This document shows positions 1 through 5,685 of a DNA stretch of 5,747 bases, in pieces. The notes under the pieces were generated by a model, which was given only the letters and a program-made list of their open reading frames with translations, ran no database searches and had not been told where the DNA came from. Source of the stretch: Anaerolineales bacterium (GTDB taxonomy: Bacteria > Chloroflexota > Anaerolineae > Anaerolineales > E44-bin32). The stretch's first letter is position 1. The number at the start of each line of letters is the position of its first letter. The DNA is taken from assembly GCA_023250385.1 (NCBI GenBank), contig JAHFAU010000085.1, positions 2,478 through 8,224 on the forward strand. The letters run 5' to 3'. A program made the position numbers and the translations under genes.

Positions 1-317
1 AGGCAGCCCTCGCTGCCGGATTGTAGCTCGCTCGAATGGCGGGTGAGCTCGGGATTCACCAACGCGTACAGCTTGGTCGGCCGCAGTTCGGCACTCTCTG
101 CCCCACTGCCGTCCTCACTCCCCTCGGCGATCTCGACGACGATCACTCGCTGACTGACGCCCACCTGCGGCGCGGCCAGGCCCACCCCGGGCGCCTTGTG
201 CATGGTCTCGATCATGTCGTCGATCAGCCGCTGCACCTCCGGGGTAATGCTCTTGACGCGCTTGGCTTTCTCCCGCAGGACTGGGTTAGGTACGGTGACG
301 ATCTGCCGAACGCCCAT
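1..317 (-). CDS. def: Peptide deformylase, N-terminal part (cut by window edge)
   Basis: Peptide deformylase is a cytosolic metalloenzyme that removes the N-formyl group from the initiator methionine of new proteins. The minus strand from an ATG at 317 translates to 105 complete residues beginning MGVRQIVTVPNPVLREKAKR, a typical PDF N-terminus. Motif I, GVGLAAPQ, is at residues 44-51. The visible part ends with E103-G104-C105 followed by a CT- codon, the start of motif II EGCLS, whose Cys is a metal ligand. Motif III (HExxH) lies outside the window. A loop at about residues 64-82, acidic and Gly/Ser-rich, puts the metal Cys at 105 rather than near 90 as in E. coli. The ATG lies 5 nt after the stop codon of the upstream gene, so the two are probably one operon with coupled translation. 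Identification is firm; activity cannot be judged from half a protein. Confidence 0.95.
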   Translation of the reverse strand, partial: MGVRQIVTVPNPVLREKAKRVKSITPEVQRLIDDMIETMHKAPGVGLAAPQVGVSQRVIVVEIAEGSEDGSGAESAELRPTKLYALVNPELTRHSSELQSGSEGC

Positions 318-322
318 CGGCG

Positions 323-1957
323 CTAGCCCGAGGCCTCCTCGCTTTGCCGCTGGCGCGCTGCTTCATCGTAGACGCCGAACCACTCGGCCAACTCGTCCCG
401 CCGCTGCCGGCGCTCCAGCTCGCGACGCCGCTCGACCAGCGCCTCCTGGGCCCGCACGATATCTTGCTGCACTCGGGCGGGGTCGTACACGCCCTCAAAA
501 CTGAATTGCTCGGTCCCCACCTGGGCGATCACGTCGCCATAGTTCAGCAGCAGACCGACGATTCCCTTCCGCTTGACCTGGGTCCCCAGGATGTTCTCCA
601 GGGGCGCAATCTTGCGCAGCTCTCGCCCCAGCGGCCTCTTGTACACGTCGAGGATCTGATCGGCAGTGATCTGATACAGGTCGTTCGCCCAGTCCATGAA
701 CTGGTAGACCCACCAGCCGAAGGCCGGGACCAACAGCAGCAGCCCGGCGACCAGATCGGCCTCGAAGGTGAAGATCCGCAGCAGGCCGCCCAGCCTCGCG
801 CCGAGTCCCCCGACCAGCAGCAGCACCGTGATCGAGGGCGGGGCGATGAACCGCATCAGTACCGCCCAATGCTTCCGGTAGGTGATCACGCCGCTCTCTT
901 CGAAGCGGACCTCGAACGTCCAGTGGTCGAGCCCGATCGCCTGCTTCGATCGATCCGACTCGCGGTCGATGGCGGTCGCCGGCGCCGGAGCTCCGACCTC
1001 GACCTCGCCCTGCTCAAGCCGGCGCCGCAGCGCGGCTGCCACTACTTCCCGGTCCTCCCGCTCCCGTTCACCCAGCACCCGGTGGCGCCGCTCTTCAATG
1101 ATGGCGGCCATAGAGTGGGGGTCGTTGACCGCCCGGAAAGTGATCTGTCCGGTGTAAGTTCGCAGGATCACATCCCCATAGCCGAGGGTGCGGCCGGTGA
1201 AATCTGTGCTCACGGTCACCGAGAGCAACATGTGCAGCGGCGACTCCTGCCGGCTGTCGTACAGTCCGATCACCTTCTCCAGCCAGACCACCCGCTGGTT
1301 GGTGACGATGTAGTAGTCGTTACGCCAGTCGAACCAACGCCATACTCCCAGCCCAAGGCCCAGGACTAACAAACCCCCGCCGATCCAGGCTAGCGGGTTG
1401 CCCGCGCCCCACCAGAGCGAGACCAATCCGCCGAGCGAGAGGATGAACGGCACGGTCAGGGCCTGGAGCAACAGGTTGGGATCTTTGCGGGAGAGGCCGC
1501 AGATGGTCTCACCCGGGCCGAGCCAGTCGAAGCGCAGCCGAAGCGCGAGCCTGCGGCTCTGCGCGACATAGCGCAGACTGGTAAGCGCAGAGGGGAAGTC
1601 CTTCAGTCCAACCTCGAGGGCCTTCAACTCCCAGAAATAGACCGTGGTTGGGGCGAGGGCGGTCAGTGAGGCGTGATAGGTCTGTTCGTAGGCCAGCTCC
1701 AGCTCGCCGAAGGTGTCACCCTCGCCTAGGCGGTACAGCTCAACCGGCGGAGCTTCGGGTTCGGTCCACATGACCGCGGCCTGGCCTTCGGCAATCAGGG
1801 CGAGTGCCTTGGGGAACGCGCCTTGCCTTGCGATCAATTCCCCGGCGTCGAACTGCTGCTTTACCAGAGAGGGAGCCAGCTCCGCTAGCGTGGCTTCATC
1901 CACGTCCCGCAGGAAGTGCAAGCCGCGCAGGAACTCAATCAGGTTTGGAGCGGGCAC
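323..1957 (-). CDS. Membrane protein: CNB-like domain plus two TM/bacterial PH modules
   Basis: A 544-residue protein of unknown function. Residues 5-135 look like a cyclic-nucleotide-binding (CNB/Crp-type) beta-roll, with GEGDTFGELEL at 78-88. Two similar modules follow. Module 1 has hydrophobic spans at about 166-182 and 190-207, then a bacterial PH-like (bPH_2/DUF304, YdbT-type) domain at 210-280. Module 2 has spans at about 370-386 and 402-420, then a PH-like domain at 422-493. Both PH copies begin DWxNDxY, contain YGDVI and end in V-x-DP. Each is followed by a charged helix, about 284-318 and 495-540. The usual phosphate-binding Arg of the CNB pocket is absent. The start is the GTG at 1957: a TAG lies four codons upstream and no in-frame ATG fits the domain start. 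No Shine-Dalgarno is visible. Probably an inner-membrane sensor or scaffold, co-transcribed with def. The domain calls are by eye; the function is unknown. Confidence 0.88.
   Translation of the reverse strand: MPAPNLIEFLRGLHFLRDVDEATLAELAPSLVKQQFDAGELIARQGAFPKALALIAEGQAAVMWTEPEAPPVELYRLGEGDTFGELELAYEQTYHASLTALAPTTVYFWELKALEVGLKDFPSALTSLRYVAQSRRLALRLRFDWLGPGETICGLSRKDPNLLLQALTVPFILSLGGLVSLWWGAGNPLAWIGGGLLVLGLGLGVWRWFDWRNDYYIVTNQRVVWLEKVIGLYDSRQESPLHMLLSVTVSTDFTGRTLGYGDVILRTYTGQITFRAVNDPHSMAAIIEERRHRVLGEREREDREVVAAALRRRLEQGEVEVGAPAPATAIDRESDRSKQAIGLDHWTFEVRFEESGVITYRKHWAVLMRFIAPPSITVLLLVGGLGARLGGLLRIFTFEADLVAGLLLLVPAFGWWVYQFMDWANDLYQITADQILDVYKRPLGRELRKIAPLENILGTQVKRKGIVGLLLNYGDVIAQVGTEQFSFEGVYDPARVQQDIVRAQEALVERRRELERRQRRDELAEWFGVYDEAARQRQSEEASG
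334..340 (-). promoter_or_regulatory. Possible ribosome binding site for def
   Basis: The minus strand reads GAGGAGG here, inside the end of the upstream coding region. It is a good Shine-Dalgarno match but is 16 nt from the def ATG, longer than the usual 5-10 nt. Ribosomes finishing the upstream gene may instead reinitiate at the ATG only 5 nt past its stop. Confidence 0.4.
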
Positions 1958-1963
1958 GGGCGC

Positions 1964-1972
1964 ATTCTAGCA
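1964..1972 (-). promoter_or_regulatory. Extended -10 promoter for the CNB/PH gene, predicted leaderless
   Basis: The minus strand reads TGCTAGAAT: an extended -10 TG, one base, then TAGAAT (1969-1964), one mismatch from TATAAT. If the last T is -7, position +1 is 1957, the G of the GTG start codon, so the mRNA would have no 5' leader. This agrees with the lack of a Shine-Dalgarno. No clear -35 box is seen, which is common with extended -10 promoters. Confidence 0.55.
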
Positions 1973-2025
1973 CGGGGGCCCCGCAGCCGCACCTCACGGG
2001 CCGGGAAAGCTCGCATCCATGCCCG

Positions 2026-2034
2026 TGCTATACT
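2026..2034 (+). promoter_or_regulatory. Extended -10 promoter for ftsK
   Basis: The sequence TGCTATACT is an extended -10 (TG, one base, TATACT). It predicts a start of transcription near 2040-2041, about 15 nt before the GTG chosen for ftsK. No -35 box of TTGACA type is seen about 17 bp upstream. The surrounding CCCGTGCTA-3 nt-TGCG is repeated on the opposite strand around the divergent promoter. Confidence 0.6.
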
Positions 2035-2055
2035 GCGGCGTCCTCGGTCTTCGAT

Positions 2056-4317
2056 GTGAGCAAACGCAGCCAAGCTTCGAGCTCGAACGGCCGCAAGCGG
2101 CGTACCCCACGGCCGAAGCCGAGCGCCAAACCCCGAGAAGCGCGGGCTTCACCAAGCGAACGACCCAGGCTCCAACTCTCGGTGGACCGCAAGCGCGAAC
2201 TGGTTGGAGTCGTGCTGATTGCGCTCGGGATGGTCATCGTGGTCAGCGCCCTGAGTTCCGGCCGCGGTTTCGTGGGATCCACCTGGCTCCGGCTGCTGGC
2301 CTTCACGGTCGGCTGGGGAGCATTCGTGATCCCGATTGGACTGATCGGCGGCGGGGCACTGCTCGTCGCGCCCGGACTCAAGCGACGGCTTCCTGGGATC
2401 GACCTCGAAGGGATCCTGGGCGCGGCAGTGCTCTACCTCGTGATCCTGGCGACCTTCCATGCGTTGCTGGGGGCGGGCGACTTCGGCCCAGGGCTGAGCG
2501 TTGCGAGAGCAGGGCGAGGCGGCGGCCTGGTCGGGGCCGCAATCCTGGCACTCTTGGTCAGTGGGTTGGGAGGTGCAGGTGCGGCGGTCGCACTGCTGGC
2601 CATGCTGCTGATTGGAATCAGCCTGACCTCGGGTCTGCCGGCGACCGAACTGCTGCGCGGGGCCGGCCGAGTATGGCCGGCGATCGAGGCCAAATTCCCG
2701 GCGGTTCGCTTCAACCGGAGGAAGGCTCGACCCGCAACGGGCTCTGGGGCCCGTTCGGTCGCGCCGGTCGCCGCCCCCGAGCGTGCCGCGCCGACCGGCC
2801 GGCAGGCATTCACGGCTGAAGCCCTCGGTCCCCGGCTCGGGCTCCAGGGATGGAGTCTGCCCGGCATCGAAGACATCCTGGAACCGGGCTCGGAAAGCAA
2901 GGCCGATGAGGAGCTGGATCGCAAGCGGGCCAAGCTGATCGAGGAGACGCTGCGCCTGTTCGGCGCTCCGGCGGCGATTGTAGCCGTCAATCGCGGCCCG
3001 ACCATCACCCAATTCGGAGTCGAGCCGGAGTTCATTGAGACCCGCGGCGGCCGGAAGACTCGGGTGAAAGTAAGCAAAGTAGCAGCCCTGGCGGACGATC
3101 TGGCCCTGGCGCTGGCCTCCCGTTCGATCCGGATCGAGGCGCCGGTTCCGGGAAAGGGCTACATCGGAATCGAAGTCCCCAACGCCGAGATCTCGCTGGT
3201 GGCGCTGCGGGATGTGATGACTTCCCCGGCCTTCGCGCAGATCCCCTCGAAGCTGCGGCTGGGCCTGGGCCGAGACGTATCAGGACAGGCCATCTCGGCT
3301 GATCTGGCCAGCATGCCGCATCTCTTGATTGCCGGCACCACCGGTTCGGGAAAATCGGTGTGCGTGAATGCCCTGATCTCCGGCCTGCTGCTGCAGAACA
3401 CGCCTCAGGACTTACGGTTCTTGATGATCGACCCCAAGCGAGTTGAGCTGACCGCCTTCAACGGGATTCCGCACTTGCTGGCTCCAGTGGTCGTTGATCT
3501 GGAGCGGGTCGTGCCAGCCTTGCAGTGGATCTCGCGGGAAATGGACGACCGTTATCGCAGGTTTGGGCGGGAGGGCGTCCGCAACATCGCCGATTACAAC
3601 GCCCGCCGCCAGGCCATCCAGCAAGAACCGCTGCCGTACATTGCGGTGGTGATCGACGAGCTGGCCGATCTGATGATGATGGCCCCGGACGAGACCGAGC
3701 GGGTGCTGACCCGATTGGCCCAGCTGGCTCGAGCTACGGGGATCCATTTGATCATCGCCACCCAGCGTCCCTCGGTAGACGTGGTGACCGGATTGATCAA
3801 GGCCAACTTCCCGGCCCGGATCGCCTTTGCGGTCGCCTCCTCGGTAGACAGCCGGGTGATCATCGACCAACCGGGCGCGGAGCGGCTGCTCGGCCGAGGG
3901 GATATGCTGTTTCAGGCGGCCGATGCCTCGGCGCCGATGCGGATGCAGGGATCGTACGTCTCGGAAGCCGAGCTCAGCCGATTGATCGGCTACTGGAGGC
4001 AGGCCGCCAGCTTGAGCGCGCCAGCCGAAGGCGTGCACAACATCCCGGCGAGTACCCCGTTGAAACAAGCTCCGCTCTGGGAAGTGGAGACTGAGCCGGA
4101 ACTGGACCGCGATGAGCTCTTCGAGGAGGCCGTGGCGGTGTTGCGCGAGATGCGGCGCGGGTCGGTCTCGGTGCTGCAGCGGCGGCTGCGTATTGGTTAC
4201 ACCCGGGCAGCCCGGCTGATCGACCAGCTCGAGCAGGCGGGGATCGTCGGCCCGGCCGACCGGGGGTCGGGCGCTCGAGAGGTGCTCGACTACGGGACCT
4301 CCCCAGGCGCAATCTGA
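2056..4317 (+). CDS. ftsK: DNA translocase FtsK/SpoIIIE
   Basis: A membrane-anchored hexameric ATPase that pumps chromosomal DNA across the closing division septum. The 753-residue product has a basic Pro/Ser-rich cytoplasmic tail (1-47). Hydrophobic segments follow at about 49-66, 78-105, 118-139 and 155-192, then a short linker (about 205-265). The motor alpha region spans about 285-390. The RecA-like beta core has Walker A GTTGSGKS (427-434, K433), DPKRVE (459-464), Walker B VVIDELADL (531-539, D534/E535) and ATQRPSVDVVTG (568-579). The C-terminal gamma winged helix (about 685-745) contains RIGYTRAARLIDQLEQAGI (712-730) and reads DNA polarity signals. The length is normal for non-proteobacterial FtsK/SpoIIIE, and all motor motifs are intact. 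The reading frame is open back to 1804, but that stretch overlaps the divergent gene and its promoter. The GTG at 2056 is preferred because it lies just after the predicted transcription start and gives MSKRSQ. GTG 2182 (residue 43) is a less likely alternative. No Shine-Dalgarno precedes either. Confidence 0.96.
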   Translation: MSKRSQASSSNGRKRRTPRPKPSAKPREARASPSERPRLQLSVDRKRELVGVVLIALGMVIVVSALSSGRGFVGSTWLRLLAFTVGWGAFVIPIGLIGGGALLVAPGLKRRLPGIDLEGILGAAVLYLVILATFHALLGAGDFGPGLSVARAGRGGGLVGAAILALLVSGLGGAGAAVALLAMLLIGISLTSGLPATELLRGAGRVWPAIEAKFPAVRFNRRKARPATGSGARSVAPVAAPERAAPTGRQAFTAEALGPRLGLQGWSLPGIEDILEPGSESKADEELDRKRAKLIEETLRLFGAPAAIVAVNRGPTITQFGVEPEFIETRGGRKTRVKVSKVAALADDLALALASRSIRIEAPVPGKGYIGIEVPNAEISLVALRDVMTSPAFAQIPSKLRLGLGRDVSGQAISADLASMPHLLIAGTTGSGKSVCVNALISGLLLQNTPQDLRFLMIDPKRVELTAFNGIPHLLAPVVVDLERVVPALQWISREMDDRYRRFGREGVRNIADYNARRQAIQQEPLPYIAVVIDELADLMMMAPDETERVLTRLAQLARATGIHLIIATQRPSVDVVTGLIKANFPARIAFAVASSVDSRVIIDQPGAERLLGRGDMLFQAADASAPMRMQGSYVSEAELSRLIGYWRQAASLSAPAEGVHNIPASTPLKQAPLWEVETEPELDRDELFEEAVAVLREMRRGSVSVLQRRLRIGYTRAARLIDQLEQAGIVGPADRGSGAREVLDYGTSPGAI

Positions 4318-4323
4318 ATCCGA

Positions 4324-4342
4324 GCGCTCGCTGCTCGAGCGC
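4324..4342 (+). other. GC-rich hairpin after ftsK, uncertain terminator
   Basis: GCGCTCG (4324-4330) and CGAGCGC (4336-4342) form a perfect 7-bp stem with a 5-nt loop, starting 7 nt after the ftsK stop. The following bases are CGGCCGCACGCCCCTTCC, with no T-run, so it is not a standard intrinsic terminator. It could protect the ftsK mRNA 3' end or act as a weak terminator. Confidence 0.35.
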
Positions 4343-4360
4343 CGGCCGCACGCCCCTTCC

Positions 4361-4366
4361 ATTAAT
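4361..4366 (+). promoter_or_regulatory. Weak candidate -10 for the BMP-like lipoprotein gene
   Basis: ATTAAT sits in the only AT-rich island of the 70-bp gap between ftsK and the lipoprotein gene. As a -10 it would start transcription near 4373, 15 nt before the GTG, a spacing like that at ftsK. It matches TATAAT at only four of six bases, lacks the TG extension and has no -35 box. Read-through from ftsK is an equally good explanation. Confidence 0.22.
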
Positions 4367-4387
4367 ACCCACATTCAACCCGACCGG

Positions 4388-5410
4388 GTGAACGGGAGCT
4401 CTAAGCGAGGCCGGCATGTACGGCGGAGCGGCCAGCGCGGGTGGGCGGGCCTGCTCGTGATGGCCGCGCTCGCGGCCTGCGCTCCAACCGGGAATCCTGG
4501 GTCAGGCGAATCGCTGCCGATCGAATCCCCCAGCCCGACTCCGGGGCCAACCGCAATCCCCACTCCGAGTTTGTTGCTTATTGCAGTGGAGGACAGGTCG
4601 GTCGCAACGGAATTGGCTGCGTGGGCCGCAGATCGCGGCTGGGGAGTGCTTAGCGCTGATCCAGCGGGAGCGGGCGCCATTGTCAGCGAACCTCGAGTCG
4701 ATCTGCGGGCGATTGTCAGCTTTGGAGAACATTTCGGGGGACGGGCGGATCAAATCGCGCAAGAAGTCGCACCCCTCGTCTTGGTGGATGCAGCGGGTAT
4801 TGAGCCGGGCCCGCACCTGAGCACGGTGGGCGAACCGGGGGCGCGGCATGATCAAGCCGGGTTCTTGGCCGGAGTCATGGTCGGGCTGGCCGGCCAGACG
4901 GGATGGGTGGGCCTGGTTGAGGGCACCGGGGGACCCCTGGAGCCGGTCTACCGGGCGGGCTTCGAGGCCGGTTTGCGGTATGGTTGCCCGAAGTGCCGGC
5001 TGGTCAGTTCGCCCGCTTCGGAGGCGACTGTCGACGGCTTCCGAGGGCAGGGAGTGGAGGTTGTATTTGTCGTGCCTGGGCCGGGGGCGGGGGAAGCCGC
5101 GGCCCGGCTGGTCGAAGGCGGCTTGTGGCTGGTATGGGTCGGCGAGCTGCCGTTTCCCGGTCCCAAGCTCGCTGGGAATGTGGTGTTCGCTGCGGAGGAG
5201 TTGATTTTGCGGGCCCTGGAGGCGCTGCAGGCCGGAGAGACCGGGGCAGCCTGGCCCTATTCGATTGAGAATGGCGGGATTCGGATTGGGGTGGTTGATC
5301 CGCAGGCTATCAGCCCCGGCCGGCAGCGCCTGCTGCAAGAGGCCTTTCAGGCGGTGGCGGCCGGGCGGCTGGAACTCGGAATCGACCCGGTTACCGGCGA
5401 AGAAGAGTAG
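4388..5410 (+). CDS. BMP-like (PnrA/Med family) lipoprotein
   Basis: A predicted surface lipoprotein of 340 residues. It has an Arg-rich n-region (R8-R17), a hydrophobic stretch (19-30) and lipobox L28-A-A-C31, so the mature protein should be anchored by a lipid on C31. A Pro/Thr/Ser linker (42-60) leads to a periplasmic-binding-protein-like domain. The segment HDQAGFLAGVMVGLAG (154-169), then TGWVGLVEG (171-179) and YRAGFEAGL (188-196), matches the BMP family, whose known members bind purine nucleosides for ABC transporters. The N-terminal lobe is short and the usual D-x-SFN ligand motif is not seen. C200 and C203 (CPKC) are the only other cysteines. The start is the GTG at 4388, the only nearby start giving a complete signal peptide; there is no Shine-Dalgarno. 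No transporter genes adjoin it inside the window. The family call is by eye and the ligand is unknown. Confidence 0.82.
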   Translation: MNGSSKRGRHVRRSGQRGWAGLLVMAALAACAPTGNPGSGESLPIESPSPTPGPTAIPTPSLLLIAVEDRSVATELAAWAADRGWGVLSADPAGAGAIVSEPRVDLRAIVSFGEHFGGRADQIAQEVAPLVLVDAAGIEPGPHLSTVGEPGARHDQAGFLAGVMVGLAGQTGWVGLVEGTGGPLEPVYRAGFEAGLRYGCPKCRLVSSPASEATVDGFRGQGVEVVFVVPGPGAGEAAARLVEGGLWLVWVGELPFPGPKLAGNVVFAAEELILRALEALQAGETGAAWPYSIENGGIRIGVVDPQAISPGRQRLLQEAFQAVAAGRLELGIDPVTGEEE

Positions 5411-5495
5411 TCATCCGCGACGAGAGCCTGTTCTTGAAGGCTGGAATCACAGCCCTCGAGGCCGCGACCGGGCAATCCGGCTAGGCAGGGATTCA

Positions 5496-5524
5496 TTGTC
5501 AGTCCTTGGACATCATGCTATGAT
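5496..5524 (+). promoter_or_regulatory. Sigma-70-type promoter for the downstream lipoprotein gene
   Basis: TTGTCA (5496-5501) as -35 is followed by a 17-bp spacer and TATGAT (5519-5524) as -10, with an extended TGC just before it (5516-5518). This is the most complete promoter in the window. Transcription should start near 5529-5531, leaving a leader of about 155 nt before the ATG at 5686. It implies that the last gene is transcribed independently of the gene ending at 5410. Confidence 0.65.
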
Positions 5525-5643
5525 TCGGACCTGTTCCGGCCCTCTCCGGAAACCTCTCGCATTGCGCCCACTACAGGCAGGAAGGAGCGAAGTACCAAGA
5601 GCACTGAGCGATGATTTTGCGCGCCCAAGGGCGCAACGAAGCG

Positions 5644-5658
5644 AACCTAACCTAACCT
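5644..5658 (+). repeat. Three tandem AACCT units
   Basis: AACCT occurs three times in direct succession (5644-5648, 5649-5653, 5654-5658), ending 12 nt before the Shine-Dalgarno. It may only be a short slippage repeat in an unstructured part of the leader. Confidence 0.8.
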
Positions 5659-5670
5659 GACAAGAAACTT

Positions 5671-5677
5671 GGAGGAG
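5671..5677 (+). promoter_or_regulatory. Strong ribosome binding site
   Basis: GGAGGAG lies 8 nt before the ATG at 5686, optimal in sequence and spacing. It is the only strong, well-placed Shine-Dalgarno in the window, which suggests a highly translated product. It fixes the start codon of the last gene. Confidence 0.9.
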
Positions 5678-5685
5678 AGAAAGAT

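Larger units (their letters stand above)
5531..5685 (+). promoter_or_regulatory. Structured 5' leader of the last lipoprotein gene (no known riboswitch recognised)
   Basis: The predicted leader begins with a perfect 6-bp hairpin, TTCCGG (5534-5539) and CCGGAA (5546-5551), with loop CCCTCT. Further on, GGGCGCAA (5629-5636) can pair with TTGCGCCC (5562-5569) over 8 bp. Alternatively it can pair with the adjacent TTGCGC (5617-5622) or GCGCC (5621-5625) in a local hairpin; these options exclude one another. Three tandem AACCT units (5644-5658) come just before the ribosome binding site. I compared it from memory with purine, TPP, cobalamin, SAM, c-di-GMP, fluoride, ZTP and guanidine riboswitches and recognise none. 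A regulatory role is inferred only. Confidence 0.35.

Noticed and set aside
344..1369. Long open frame on the plus strand opposite the CNB/PH gene
   Set aside because: Its translation is rich in H, Q, P and R with no recognisable domain. It is a GC-rich shadow of the real gene.
1804..2055. Upstream extension of ftsK to an ATG at 1804
   Set aside because: It would overlap the well-supported divergent gene by about 150 bp and run through both promoters. The extra residues show no FtsK features.
2054..2059. ATGTGA start-stop overlapping the ftsK GTG
   Set aside because: It is out of frame with ftsK and has no Shine-Dalgarno. A six-base coincidence is more likely than a regulatory start-stop.
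2149..3012. Long open frames on the minus strand and in frame +3 within ftsK
   Set aside because: They are antisense or shifted reads of the FtsK coding region, with low-complexity composition and no start signals.
4383..4389. Mini-inverted repeat around CCCGACCGGG just before the GTG of the BMP-like gene
   Set aside because: A 4-bp stem with a 2-nt loop cannot form a stable hairpin and shows no operator-like length.
5425..5454. Alternative small hairpins (AGCCT/AGGCT and GGCTG/CAGCC) after the BMP-like gene, considered as a terminator
   Set aside because: The stems have only 5 bp and no T-run follows. They are within chance expectation for this composition.
5265..5660. Open frame bridging the end of the BMP-like gene and the leader
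   Set aside because: The first part is a shifted read of the lipoprotein gene. The rest crosses a strong promoter, has no ribosome binding site and resembles no protein I know.
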